Positions 9,061 to 18,715 of a stretch of 64,000 nucleotides of DNA are shown here, piece by piece. The DNA comes from Burkholderia ambifaria (lineage in GTDB: Bacteria; Pseudomonadota; Gammaproteobacteria; Burkholderiales; Burkholderiaceae). Both the position numbers and the translations under genes were made by a program. How positions within the stretch are numbered: the stretch's first letter is position 1; each line of letters starts with the position of its first letter. The notes under the pieces are model-generated. The model was given only the letters and a program-made list of their open reading frames with translations, did not search any database and was not told the origin of the DNA. Location: assembly GCF_001443045.1 (NCBI RefSeq), contig NZ_LKPJ01000012.1:15627-79626 (forward strand), written 5' to 3'.

Positions 9061-9965
9061 CGCGCCGACTCCTCTGCCACGCAACGTGCAAACACGTCGA
9101 CCGGATGGTCCGGCTCGTTGGCGCTCACGTGCTCGCGCCACCAGCGTGCGACGTCGCGTCCGGTCGCAAACCAGACGTCACCGGCATCACGCAGGTGGGC
9201 CAGCAACGCACGCAGCAGGTCGATCCGCCCCGCCGTACCGATGATCTCGGGATGCAGGCGCAGCACGCAGCACAGCCCGAAGCGCCGAAACCCATCGACG
9301 TCGCACCGCCAGTTATCGAGCACGTCGCGGTACGCGGCGATGCGCGGCTGACCGGCCGGCACGGGCGGCGACAGGTTGAATTCGAAGTACGGCGCGTCCT
9401 CGAGTTCGTAGTGCAGCGGCAGCTCGACGAGCCGCAGGGCGTCCGTGCGCCGGTCGCCGCGCGGATGCAGGTACGGCACATCGTCGCCGCGCCACGACGA
9501 CGACCACGTGAAGCCTTCCGCCACGAGAAAGTCCGCAAAACCGTCGGCCCAGTTGCCCGTGAACGAGCGAAAGCCTTCGACGCGGCAGCCGGTGGCGTCC
9601 GCGAGCGCCGCCCGCCCGGCGCGGCACGCATCGATCTGCGCGGCAAGCGGCAGCGCGTCGAAATCCTCGCAGCGAAAACCGCTCACGCCGAGCTCGTGCC
9701 CCGCGGCCGCGATCGCACGCACGGCGTCGCCATGCGTCTGCGCGACGCGGCCCGGCACGAACCAGCTCGTCGGTACGCGAAACTCGTCGAACGCCGCGAG
9801 CAGCCGGTCGACGCCGCGCGTCGCGCCGTAGCGCCATACCGACAGCGATTTTTCACGGCCGACGATACGCGGTTCGCGCGTCTGGATACCGTGAACGTCG
9901 TTGAAGTCGACCGTGATCGCGACCGCGCATCGCGCGCCGTCCGGCCAGGAACAAGATGCCTTCAC
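9057..9965 (-). CDS. Polysaccharide-deacetylase-fold hydrolase with altered metal motif
   Basis: A 302-residue NodB-fold protein of the allantoinase/PuuE-like branch. The start is taken as GTG at 9965, overlapping the upstream stop (GTGA); no ATG lies in a better position. The first acidic motif (ITVDFNDVHG, D20 and D23) is present. The metal-binding motif that reads H-x3-H in the family is S95-GFR-C99 here (GHELGVSGFRCED), so both zinc-binding histidines are replaced. Its closest relative in the window is the adjacent upstream gene, which keeps them. The protein may be inactive as a metallohydrolase, use other ligands, or act as a partner subunit. It overlaps the following MmgE/PrpD gene by four bases. 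Confidence 0.82.
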   Translation of the reverse strand: MKASCSWPDGARCAVAITVDFNDVHGIQTREPRIVGREKSLSVWRYGATRGVDRLLAAFDEFRVPTSWFVPGRVAQTHGDAVRAIAAAGHELGVSGFRCEDFDALPLAAQIDACRAGRAALADATGCRVEGFRSFTGNWADGFADFLVAEGFTWSSSWRGDDVPYLHPRGDRRTDALRLVELPLHYELEDAPYFEFNLSPPVPAGQPRIAAYRDVLDNWRCDVDGFRRFGLCCVLRLHPEIIGTAGRIDLLRALLAHLRDAGDVWFATGRDVARWWREHVSANEPDHPVDVFARCVAEESAR

Positions 9966-10834
9966 ATGCCGCTCCGTTGCATGGGACGCGTGCTTCGCGC
10001 GTGTTGCTCGAGCCACCAGTCGGCCACGTCGCGGCAGCGGGCGAACCACACGCCGTCGTGCGCGCGCATGTGGCCGAGCCACGCCTCCAGCAGCGCGATG
10101 CGCCCCGGCTTGCCGCAGACTTTCGGGTGCAGCAGCGTCGTCAGGCACAGCCCTTCGCGGTAGACGCCATCGAATTCGCGGGTCCAGTTGTCGAGCGTCG
10201 CATCGTAGCCGGCGATCCGGTCGAGTCCGGCCGGATAGTCGGGGTTGCGGTGATACGCAAGCGACGCGTAATCGTCGGTCTCCCAGCGGCCGGGAATCTC
10301 GACGAGCGGCGGCTCGCCGTCCGCGCTGGGCAGCAGGTACGGACGGTCGTCGCCACGCATCGAGCTCGAATAGCGCACGCCCGCTTCGCGCAGCACCGCA
10401 ACCGTCGCATCGCTCCAGTCGCCGGACGGCGTGCGGAACCCGACCGGCCGCACGCCGAGCGTACGTGCGAAGACGTCGGCCGACTGCGCCATGATCTCGC
10501 GCTGTCGCTCGGGCTCGAGCGTCCAGAACGCTTCGTGCCGGTAGCCGTGGTAACCGATCTCGTGGCCGCGCTCGACGATTGCCGCGCATTGCGCGGGCCA
10601 GGTCCGCGCGACCCACGCGGGCACGAAGAACGTCGCGGGCAGGCCGAACGACGCGAGCATGTCGAGCAACCGCCCGAGCGCACGCCAAGGCCCGTAGCTG
10701 CCGAGCGTGAAATACGCGGGGTTGCGCCAGATCGACCCGTTCAGCATCGCGTCGCCGGTCGGCCCGTCGAGATCGAATGCGAGCGCGACGCACGCGCGCT
10801 TCGCGTCCGGCCAGCGGGGAGCGAGGTCCGTCAT
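9962..10834 (-). CDS. Polysaccharide-deacetylase-family amide hydrolase
   Basis: A 290-residue NodB-fold protein. Motif 1 is AFDLDGPTG (D21, D23) and motif 2 is GHEIGYHGYRHE, giving the metal-binding pair H96 and H100. The sequence resembles the cytoplasmic PuuE/allantoinase-like branch, which hydrolyses small cyclic or N-acyl amides, more than cell-wall deacetylases; there is no signal peptide. The ATG at 10834 lies seven bases after the stop of the binding-protein gene. In this operon it probably removes an N-acyl or N-carbamoyl group from the imported compound; the substrate is inferred only. Confidence 0.86.
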   Translation of the reverse strand: MTDLAPRWPDAKRACVALAFDLDGPTGDAMLNGSIWRNPAYFTLGSYGPWRALGRLLDMLASFGLPATFFVPAWVARTWPAQCAAIVERGHEIGYHGYRHEAFWTLEPERQREIMAQSADVFARTLGVRPVGFRTPSGDWSDATVAVLREAGVRYSSSMRGDDRPYLLPSADGEPPLVEIPGRWETDDYASLAYHRNPDYPAGLDRIAGYDATLDNWTREFDGVYREGLCLTTLLHPKVCGKPGRIALLEAWLGHMRAHDGVWFARCRDVADWWLEQHARSTRPMQRSGM

Positions 10835-10841
10835 CGCTCGC

Positions 10842-11675
10842 TCAGCGAGTCGCGTTGATCGTCGCCTTCGCCACCGCGTGCTCCTGCAGCCCCCATTTCG
10901 CGAGCAGCTTCTGGTACGAGCCGTCCGCGATCAGCTGGTTGAGCGCCGTCGTCAACGCGCCGCTCAGCGCGGTATTGCTCTTCGCGACGCCGATGCCCGT
11001 GTATTGCGACAGGAACGGCTTGCCGACGGGGGCATACGCGTTCTGCTCGAGGCTGTTCTGGTACGGCAGCGTCTCGCCGCCCTGCACAGCCGCGTCGATG
11101 CGGTTCTGGCGCAACTGCATCCGCGCGTCCGACGAGCCGTCGGTACCGACGACGATGATCGCCGGCTTGCCGGCCTTCACGCAGTTCTCCGCGCTCCACG
11201 CGGTGGTGTTGTCGGGGAACGACGTGCGCCGGCTCGAGCCGACGCGCTTGCCGCACAGCGCGCCCATCTGCGCGAACTCGCCGGCGCGTGTCTTCAACGT
11301 ATAGAACTGCGGGCCCGTCTCGATGTAGTCGACGAACGTCACCGCATCGCGGCGCGTCGGCAAGTCGGTCATGCCGGACAGGATCATGTCGACGCGTTGC
11401 GTCGCGACCGCGCTCATCATCTGGTCGAAGCTCGTTTCGACCCAGTTCAGTTTCGCGCCCATCTTCGCGGCGAGCGCTTCGCCGAGATCGACGTCGAAGC
11501 CGGCCAGCTTGTCGGTCGCCGGATCCTTGTATTCGAACGGCGGGTAGTTCGGTACGATCGCGACGTTCAGCGTGCGTTTCGCGTTCGCGGATTGCGCGGC
11601 GGCGAACGGTGCATGAAGCGCGAGTGCGCCGAATGCGACGGCGGCCAGCGTGCGGGTCAGGACGGATGCTTTCAT
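10842..11675 (-). CDS. Polar amino acid ABC transporter, periplasmic binding protein
   Basis: A 277-residue type-3 solute-binding protein. The ATG at 11675 opens a Sec signal peptide ending near AAAQS. The mature part has the SBP_bac_3 hallmarks: VAIVPNYPPFEYKD, LAGFDVDLGEALAAKMG, and DMILSGMTDLPTRRDAVTFVDYI. Together with the ATPase and permease upstream it forms an amino-acid-type importer. Only one permease gene is present, so the channel should be a homodimer. Ligand specificity cannot be read; the operon context suggests an aspartate-like or N-substituted dicarboxylic amino acid. Confidence 0.9.
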   Translation of the reverse strand: MKASVLTRTLAAVAFGALALHAPFAAAQSANAKRTLNVAIVPNYPPFEYKDPATDKLAGFDVDLGEALAAKMGAKLNWVETSFDQMMSAVATQRVDMILSGMTDLPTRRDAVTFVDYIETGPQFYTLKTRAGEFAQMGALCGKRVGSSRRTSFPDNTTAWSAENCVKAGKPAIIVVGTDGSSDARMQLRQNRIDAAVQGGETLPYQNSLEQNAYAPVGKPFLSQYTGIGVAKSNTALSGALTTALNQLIADGSYQKLLAKWGLQEHAVAKATINATR

Positions 11676-11772
11676 GGGATGTCGCCTTGTCATGATGGAG
11701 TAGTGAGGTGCTACGCCGCGCTCGTCGGCGGCTCGATCGTTCGGGCGCGGTAAAACGGGGCGCCCGGCCCGG

Positions 11773-12540
11773 TCATGCAATCACGGCGGAGATGAACTCG
11801 CGCGTGCGCGCGTGCGTCGGCGCGGACAGCACCTGATCGGGCGGCCCGCTCTCGACGATCCGGCCGCCGTCCATGAACACGACGCGGTCGGCCACCTCGC
11901 GCGCGAAGCCGAGCTCGTGCGTGACGACGATCATCGTCATCCCGCTCTTCGCGAGATCGCGCATCACGGCCAGCACTTCACCGACGAGTTCGGGGTCGAG
12001 GGCCGATGTCGGTTCGTCGAACAGGATCAGCTGCGGATGCATCGCGAGCGCCCGCGCGATCGCGACGCGCTGCTGCTGGCCGCCCGACAGCTCGACCGGA
12101 AACGCGTCGCACTTGTGCGCGAGGCCGACGCGCGCGAGCAGCGCGCGCGCTTCCTCCTCCGCTTGCGCGCGGCGGCGCTTGAGCACCTGCACGGGGCCTT
12201 CGGTCACGTTCTCGAGCGCGGTCTTGTGCGGAAACAGGTTGAAGCGCTGGAACACCATGCTCGTCGCCAGCCGCTGGCGCGCGATCTGGCGCTCGGACAG
12301 TTCGTGGAGCCGGTCGCCGGCGCGGCGGTAGCCGGCCAGTTCGCCGTTGACCCACAGCGCGCCGGCGCTGATCGTCTCGAGCTGGTTGATGCAGCGCAGG
12401 AACGTGCTCTTGCCGGAACCCGACGGCCCGATGATGCACAGCACTTCGCCTGGCGCGACGTCGAGCGTGATGCCGTGCAGCGCCTGGAAATCGCCGTACG
12501 ACTTGCGTACGTCGACCGCGCGAACGACCGCGTTCGTCAT
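11773..12540 (-). CDS. Polar amino acid ABC transporter, ATPase subunit
   Basis: A 255-residue ABC ATPase of the HisP/GlnQ type. Walker A is GPSGSGKST (about residues 38-46), the signature is LSGGQQQR, Walker B is [12 protein letters not shown], and the switch histidine is in VVTHELGF. I placed the start at 12540, where GGGAGA lies six bases upstream. An alternative ATG at 12576 would overlap the permease stop by four bases and add 12 residues. A 97-bp gap separates its stop from the binding-protein start. Confidence 0.92.
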   Translation of the reverse strand: MTNAVVRAVDVRKSYGDFQALHGITLDVAPGEVLCIIGPSGSGKSTFLRCINQLETISAGALWVNGELAGYRRAGDRLHELSERQIARQRLATSMVFQRFNLFPHKTALENVTEGPVQVLKRRRAQAEEEARALLARVGLAHKCDAFPVELSGGQQQRVAIARALAMHPQLILFDEPTSALDPELVGEVLAVMRDLAKSGMTMIVVTHELGFAREVADRVVFMDGGRIVESGPPDQVLSAPTHARTREFISAVIA

Positions 12541-12572
12541 GACGTTCTCCCGATGGTTGAGGGTCGTGTCGT

Positions 12573-13466
12573 TCATTTGCGGCCCGCCGCCCTGCCCGCG
12601 CCGCGCGCGAAACGCCGCTCGACGCGCGCCTGCGCGAGCGACAGCACGGTGACGACCGCGAGATACCAGATGCCCGCGACGATCAGCAGTTCGATCACGC
12701 GGGCGTTCGCGTAATAGATGTTCTGCGCGTTGTGCAGCATCTCCGCGTACTGCACGACGCTCGCCAGCGACGTCAGCTTGACCATGCCGATCAGCTCGTT
12801 GCCGATCGGCGGCACGATCACGCGCATCGCCTGCGGCAGGATGATCCGACGCAGCGCCTGCAGGCGCGCCATGCCGATCGATTTCGCGGCCTCGTACTGG
12901 CCCGTGTCGACCGACAGCAGCCCTGCCCGCACGACTTCCGACGTGTAGGCACCCTGATTGATGCCGAGCCCGAGCACCGCCGCGAGGAACGGCGTCATCA
13001 CGTCGACGGTCCGGTATTCGGCGATACCCGGGATGCCGAGCGTCGGAAACACGAGCGCGAGGTTGAACCACAGCAGCAGTTGCAGGATCACCGGCGTGCC
13101 GCGGAACAGCCAGATGTAACCCTGCGCGATCGCGCCGAGCACCGGATTCGACGACAGCCGCATCACCGCGGTGACGACCCCGAGCACGATGCCGAGCGTC
13201 ATCGCGAGGACGGTCATCACGATCGTGTTGCCGAGCCCCGTCAGGATCGAATGCGCGGTCAGGAACTGGCCGACGACGCGCCATTCGATCTGTCCGCGCG
13301 CGAACGCGACCGCCACATACGCGAGCGCGGCAATGATCGCAATCGACGCGACATAGCGGCCCCAGTAGCGCCGGCGCACGCGAACGAGCCCGGCGATATC
13401 GTCGGCCGGTCGAGCAGCCGGCCCCGGTGCGCCGTCGAGACGGCTCGAATCGGATGCGCTCAGCAT
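12573..13466 (-). CDS. Polar amino acid ABC transporter, permease
   Basis: A 297-residue inner-membrane permease of the HisMQ type. After a roughly 30-residue cytoplasmic leader come the membrane segments, with the conserved [25 protein letters not shown] segment (described, not quoted in full elsewhere) and the EAA coupling loop around [22 protein letters not shown] that docks the ATPase. Length fits proteins with an extra N-terminal helix. The ATG at 13466 overlaps the lyase stop by seven bases, showing tight coupling to the enzyme gene. Confidence 0.91.
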   Translation of the reverse strand: MLSASDSSRLDGAPGPAARPADDIAGLVRVRRRYWGRYVASIAIIAALAYVAVAFARGQIEWRVVGQFLTAHSILTGLGNTIVMTVLAMTLGIVLGVVTAVMRLSSNPVLGAIAQGYIWLFRGTPVILQLLLWFNLALVFPTLGIPGIAEYRTVDVMTPFLAAVLGLGINQGAYTSEVVRAGLLSVDTGQYEAAKSIGMARLQALRRIILPQAMRVIVPPIGNELIGMVKLTSLASVVQYAEMLHNAQNIYYANARVIELLIVAGIWYLAVVTVLSLAQARVERRFARGAGRAAGRK

Positions 13467-14893
13467 GACGGCCCCCGGTAGTCGGCGGCCCACGCGGCCT
13501 GGCGTTCGATCGCGGCGCTCAAGCGGCCGATCTGCTCGTGCACGCGCGCGGGCGACGTGCCGCCCGCCCCGCCGCGGGCGGCGACGGCCGCGTCGAGCGT
13601 CAGATGCGCGCGCACCGCGGCGGCGAGGCGCGTGTCGACGGCCTGCAACTGTTCGGCGCTCGCGTCGGCGAGCTCGATGCCGTCGCGCTCGCATGCCCGC
13701 ACGAGCGTGCCGGTGATTTCGTGCGCTTCGCTGAACGGCACGCCGGTCAGCGCAAGCCAGTCCGCGACCTCGGTCGCGAGCGTGAAGCCGAGCGGCGCCT
13801 GGCGACGCATCTCGTCGACGTTCACGCGCATCGTGCGGATCATCCCCGCCATCGCGGGCAGCACGAGTTCGAGCGTATCGATCGAATCGAACGCGGCGAT
13901 CTTGTCTTCCGCGAGATCGCGGTTGTACGCGAGCGGCAGCGACTTCAGCGTCGCGAGCAGGCCCGTCAGGTTGCCGATCAGGCGCCCTGCCTTGCCGCGC
14001 GTGAGTTCCGCGATGTCGGGGTTCTTCTTCTGCGGCATGATCGAGCTGCCCGTCGCGTAGCCGTCGTCGAGTTCCACCCAGCGGAATTGCCGCGACGTCC
14101 ACAGGATCACTTCTTCCGACAGGCGGGACAGGTTCACGGCCAGCATGCTCGTGACGAACACGAATTCGGCGACGTGATCGCGCGCGGCCACCGCGTCGAT
14201 CGAGTTCTCGCACGGCGCGTCGTAACCGAGCTCCTGCGCGGACAGCTCGGGCCGCACGCAAATCGCCGAGCCCGCGAGCGCCGCCGCGCCGAGCGGCGAG
14301 CGCGCGGTGCGGCGGTCCCAGTCGACCAGGCGGTCGGCGTCGCGATACAGCGACTGCGCGTGCGCAAGCAACTGATGGCCGAACACGATCGGCTGAGCGG
14401 GCTGCAGATGGGTGAATCCGGCGGTCACCGTGTCGACGTGCCGGCTCGCCTGGCCGACCAGCGCATCCTGCAGATCGAGCACGCCGCGCACGAGCTGGCG
14501 CGCCTTGTCGCGCAGGTACAGGCGCAGGTCGTTCGCCGCCTGGTCGTTGCGCGAGCGCCCGGCGCGCAGCTTGCCGCCCAGCGCCGGCAGCCGCTGCGTG
14601 AGTACGCGCTCGAGGAAGGTGTGCACGTCCTCGTCGGCAAGCGACGGCACGATCGCACCGGCCGCGTAGTCGCGCGCGATGCCGTCCATCGCGGCCAGCA
14701 GTTGCGCGAGTTCGTCGTCGTTCACGATGCCGGCGCGGTTCAGCTCGCGCGCATGGGCGCGGGAACCCGCGAGGTCGTACGGCACGAGGCGGAAGAAACT
14801 CGGATCGGAGCGCGACAGGTTCTGCAGCGCATCGGACGGTTTCGACTGGAAGCGGCCGCCCCACAGGCGCTCGATCGGTTCGGTAAGGCTCAT
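13460..14893 (-). CDS. Argininosuccinate lyase-family C-N lyase
   Basis: A 477-residue member of the argininosuccinate lyase/fumarase superfamily. The superfamily signature [12 protein letters not shown] is intact, including the catalytic serine, and the general-acid histidine region reads [16 protein letters not shown] is also present. Argininosuccinate lyase cleaves a C-N bond to release fumarate. Linkage to an amino acid importer, MmgE/PrpD protein and hydrolases, and divergent LysR control, suggests a dedicated catabolic paralogue rather than the arginine-biosynthesis argH. Relatives with this fold cleave iminodisuccinate and ethylenediaminedisuccinate. The ATG at 14893 has GAGG about nine bases upstream. 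It is the first gene of the operon. Confidence 0.88.
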   Translation of the reverse strand: MSLTEPIERLWGGRFQSKPSDALQNLSRSDPSFFRLVPYDLAGSRAHARELNRAGIVNDDELAQLLAAMDGIARDYAAGAIVPSLADEDVHTFLERVLTQRLPALGGKLRAGRSRNDQAANDLRLYLRDKARQLVRGVLDLQDALVGQASRHVDTVTAGFTHLQPAQPIVFGHQLLAHAQSLYRDADRLVDWDRRTARSPLGAAALAGSAICVRPELSAQELGYDAPCENSIDAVAARDHVAEFVFVTSMLAVNLSRLSEEVILWTSRQFRWVELDDGYATGSSIMPQKKNPDIAELTRGKAGRLIGNLTGLLATLKSLPLAYNRDLAEDKIAAFDSIDTLELVLPAMAGMIRTMRVNVDEMRRQAPLGFTLATEVADWLALTGVPFSEAHEITGTLVRACERDGIELADASAEQLQAVDTRLAAAVRAHLTLDAAVAARGGAGGTSPARVHEQIGRLSAAIERQAAWAADYRGPSC

Positions 14894-14935
14894 TGCGGTC
14901 GACCTCGACTCGGTTGGATTGCTCCCACTGTAGGC

Positions 14936-14969
14936 ATTCAATTTTTTTTGTTGTAGCGAGAAATTGAAT
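14936..14969. promoter_or_regulatory. Inverted repeat in the divergent promoter, likely LysR box
   Basis: ATTCAATTT (14936-14944) and AAATTGAAT (14961-14969) form a perfect 9-bp inverted repeat with a 16-bp AT-rich spacer, in the only gap between the divergent lyase operon and LysR gene. The size and position match a LysR-type recognition site that would activate the operon and repress its own gene. Binding is inferred. Confidence 0.6.
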
Positions 14970-15019
14970 CCGCTTTAATGAAATTTTTCTCAGCACCGTC
15001 GCCTCTGACGGGTTCGCCG

Positions 15020-15898
15020 ATGCGCAACCGCCTGCCCCCGCTGAACCCGCTTCGCGCGTTCGAAGCCGCCGCCCGGCGCGGCAGCGTGTCGGCCGCCGCC
15101 GACGAACTGCACGTGACCGCGAGCGCGGTCAGCCACCAGATTCGCATTCTCGAGAGCACGCTCGGTGTCGCGCTATTCATCAGATCAAAGGCGCGCGTGA
15201 AGCTCACGCCCGAAGGCGAGGCGTTGCTGGAGCCGGTTGGCGCCGCGTTCGACATGATCGCGAACGCCACCGTCAGGCTCGATTCGCCGGTGGCCGCCGG
15301 CGATCTCGTCGTATCGACGCCGCTGTCGCTGACGTCGCGCTGGCTCGCCCGGCACATCGGCGATTTTCTCGAGCGCTACCCGGGGATCCACCTGAAAGTG
15401 ATTCCGTCGAACGACGATCGCGAGACCTATTCGCCCGACGTCGACGTATGCATTCGCTACGGGGAAGGCAACTGGCGGAACCGGCGCGTCGAGCTGCTCG
15501 CGCATCCGGCGCTGTTCCCGGTCGTGAGCCCGGCGTTGATGAACGGGCCCGGTGCGATCCGCAAGGTGCAGGATCTCGCGGGACGCACGCTGTTCTGCGA
15601 GCATGCGGGATCGTGGATGCGCTGGCTGGCGGAAGCAAATGCGGACATGCTGCCGGGCATCCGCATTCTGGAAATCGGCAACGCACACATCGGTGTCGAA
15701 GCCGCCGTGCACGGGCAAGGTGTCGCGCTCGGCGACAGCCTCTCGGTAGCCGACGACCTGATCGACGGCACGCTCGTGCGGCCGTTCAGCGCGGCGGTGC
15801 CGTCGCGTCATGCGTACTATCTGGTCACGCGTCACGAGCTGGCCGATTCGCCGCTCGTGACCGCGTTCCGGACGTGGCTGCGCGCCCGCCTGGCATGA
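15020..15898 (+). CDS. LysR-family transcriptional regulator, GcvA-like
   Basis: A 292-residue LysR regulator of the GcvA branch. The N-terminus MRNRLPPLNPLRAFEAAAR leads into a winged helix-turn-helix (VSAAADELHVTASAVSHQIRILE, about residues 21-43), followed by an effector domain. I prefer the ATG at 15020 because the usual family N-terminus begins there; an in-frame ATG at 14978 abuts the inverted repeat and lacks a ribosome-binding site. Divergent from the C-N lyase operon and separated by a 9-bp-arm dyad, it most likely senses the operon's substrate and activates it. Confidence 0.88.
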   Translation: MRNRLPPLNPLRAFEAAARRGSVSAAADELHVTASAVSHQIRILESTLGVALFIRSKARVKLTPEGEALLEPVGAAFDMIANATVRLDSPVAAGDLVVSTPLSLTSRWLARHIGDFLERYPGIHLKVIPSNDDRETYSPDVDVCIRYGEGNWRNRRVELLAHPALFPVVSPALMNGPGAIRKVQDLAGRTLFCEHAGSWMRWLAEANADMLPGIRILEIGNAHIGVEAAVHGQGVALGDSLSVADDLIDGTLVRPFSAAVPSRHAYYLVTRHELADSPLVTAFRTWLRARLA

Positions 15899-15923
15899 CG
15901 CGCGTGCGCGCGGCAGGGGGGAC

Positions 15924-16454
15924 TCAGGCAACGAGACTCGCGAGGTCGTCCCACACCATCACGATGTTCTGCGATCGCCAGATCGGCCCCGCATCGACAT
16001 ACTCGCCGGCCAACCGGCCGTTCAGCGACGCGTAGAAGGCGATCGCGGCGTCGTTGCCCTTGACGACACTCAACGCCGCGCCCCGATACCGCATCCGGTC
16101 CAGATGCGTCGCGAGTTGCGCGAGCAGCGCGCGGCCGATGCCGCGACGCTTGAATTCGGGATCGACATACAGGAACTTGATCTCGCCACGGCCGCCGAAG
16201 ATCGGTTCCGACGGCGCGCCGGCCGCGCCGATGCCGACGATCCTGCTGCCGGCTTGCGCAACGAGCACCAGCTGGTCGCTGTCGCTCGACGCGAGCTTTT
16301 CCCGCCATTTCACGCCGCGATAGCGCTCGTCGAGGACGGCATGCGCTTGCGCCGGTGCGAGATCGCGATAGGTATGCCGCCAGACCATGACGTGAAAATC
16401 GGCGATCGCCTGCGCGTCGTCGACGCTGGCGGACCTGATGGATATTCCGGACAT
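15924..16454 (-). CDS. GNAT-family N-acetyltransferase
   Basis: A 176-residue GNAT acetyltransferase. The acetyl-CoA pyrophosphate loop is RRGIGRALLAQL and precedes a YRGAALSVVKGNDAAIAFYASLNG strand-helix typical of the fold. The ATG at 16454 is preceded by a GAGAG-type site. No signal peptide. It sits 102 bp after the second ABC transporter operon on the same strand and could be co-transcribed, in which case it may acetylate the imported amine or amino acid. The substrate is unknown. It ends 25 bp from the convergent LysR gene. Confidence 0.85.
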   Translation of the reverse strand: MSGISIRSASVDDAQAIADFHVMVWRHTYRDLAPAQAHAVLDERYRGVKWREKLASSDSDQLVLVAQAGSRIVGIGAAGAPSEPIFGGRGEIKFLYVDPEFKRRGIGRALLAQLATHLDRMRYRGAALSVVKGNDAAIAFYASLNGRLAGEYVDAGPIWRSQNIVMVWDDLASLVA

Positions 16455-16556
16455 GGAAGACTCTCTCGGGCGGCTCGGCACGCGCGGGCGCGGTGCATAC
16501 GCCGGGGATTGTCGACGATCCGTGCGGCGATGTCAGCACCCCGCCGGCATCGCGGA

Positions 16557-17292
<736 letters not shown>

Positions 17293-17306
<14 letters not shown>

Positions 17307-17943
17307 GCCATCTCCTTTGCAACGTGCGCGCGTAACGGGTAAGCGGATAACAGAGTGCGAAATAGATCAGCGCGACGAGGCCGTATACGATGAACGGCCG
17401 GAACGTCGCGTTCGAGATCGCGGTGCCGACCTTCGTCAGCTCGGTGAAGCCGATGATCGACACCAGCGCCGTATCCTTCACGGCCTGCACGCCGAAGCCG
17501 ACGGTCGGCGCCACCGCGATGCGCGCGGCCTGCGGCAGGATCACGTGACGCAACTGCTCGACGTAGCTCATCGCCAGGCTCGCCGACGCCTCCCACTGCC
17601 CTTTCGGCACGGCCTCGACGCAGCCGCGCCAGATTTCGGCGAGGTAGGCGCTGGTGAAGAACGTGAGGCCTGCGGTGGCCGCGACCCACGGAGGCACGTC
17701 GAACCCGACGAGCGGCAGGCCGAAGAACACGATGAACAGCTGCATCAGCAGCGGGGTGCCCTGGAACACCTCGATATAGAGCTTCGCGCAGCCGCGCAGC
17801 ACGACCGAATTCGATACGCGCATCACGAGCAGCCCGAGGCCGACGAGGCCGCCGGACAGGAACGACACGATCGACAGCACGATCGTCCAGCGCGCGGCCA
17901 GCAGCAGGTTCGCGAGAATCTGCCCGAACGTGAAATCGGTCAT
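17293..17943 (-). CDS. Polar amino acid ABC transporter, permease (second system)
   Basis: A 216-residue HisMQ-type permease with five likely membrane helices and the coupling loop EASASLAMSYVEQLRHVILPQA. The ATG at 17943 overlaps the first permease's stop (ATGA), and its own end overlaps the ATPase gene. It pairs with the upstream permease as a heterodimeric channel, the common arrangement for glutamate/glutamine/cystine-type importers. Confidence 0.91.
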
Positions 17944-18626
17944 CGCGCACCTCGCACGCGACGCGAGAACAGGCGCCGCCCCATCGAGCCGAGCGTCGCG
18001 CGCAGCAGCAGCGCCATCGCCAGATACGCGAGCGTGATCACGAAGTACGTCTCGAACGCGCGGAAGTTGCGCGACTGAATGTAGCCCGCCGCATAGGTCA
18101 GATCGGCCACCGAGATCTGCGACACGACCGCCGAACCGAGCATCGTGATCACGATCTGGCTCGAGAGCGCCGGAAACACCTTGGCGAGCGCCTGCGGCAG
18201 CACGACGTGGCGCAGCATCTGCGCGCGGGACATCGCAAGCGCGGATGCCGCTTCCAGATGCCCCTTCGGCACGGCGCCGACGCCCGCGCGCACGATCTCG
18301 ACCGAGTACGCGCCGAGATTGAGCGTCATCGCCAGAATCGCGGCCGTGTACTCGCCGATGTGCACGCCGAGCGCCGGCAAGCCGAAGAAGATAAAGAACA
18401 GCTGGACGACGAATGGCGTATTGCGAATCGCCTCGACGTACGCGCCGATCAGCGGGCGCAGCCGCACGGCCGCGCGCGCATCGGCGCTGTACGCGGCCGC
18501 GCCGAGCACGCCGAGCGCGACGCCGAGTACGGTTGCGACCGCGGTCAGCGCGAGCGTGATCGCCGCGCCGCTCGCGAACACGCCGGCGTAATCGGCGAGC
18601 TCGCCGAATTGAAGCTGGTAGCTCAT
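17940..18626 (-). CDS. Polar amino acid ABC transporter, permease (second system)
   Basis: A 228-residue HisMQ-type permease with the EAA loop EAASALAMSRAQMLRHVVLPQA and a typical IRNTPFVVQLFFIFFGLPALG segment preceding it. I selected the ATG at 18626 (MSYQLQFG), which gives the usual short periplasmic leader. It is located 89 bp after the binding-protein gene and overlaps the second permease. Confidence 0.9.
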   Translation of the reverse strand: MSYQLQFGELADYAGVFASGAAITLALTAVATVLGVALGVLGAAAYSADARAAVRLRPLIGAYVEAIRNTPFVVQLFFIFFGLPALGVHIGEYTAAILAMTLNLGAYSVEIVRAGVGAVPKGHLEAASALAMSRAQMLRHVVLPQALAKVFPALSSQIVITMLGSAVVSQISVADLTYAAGYIQSRNFRAFETYFVITLAYLAMALLLRATLGSMGRRLFSRRVRGAR

Positions 18627-18715
18627 GGGAAGTGAATGGATTCGGGTTCGGACAACGACGCCCGCCGCGCCGGGCATGCCGGCCGCGGCGGCGCGTCAGG
18701 CGACTCTGCGCTGCG

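Noticed and set aside
13460..14893. The lyase gene as the arginine-biosynthetic argH.
   Set aside because: It is embedded in a catabolic/importer operon with divergent LysR; I left the symbol empty because housekeeping argH is expected elsewhere.
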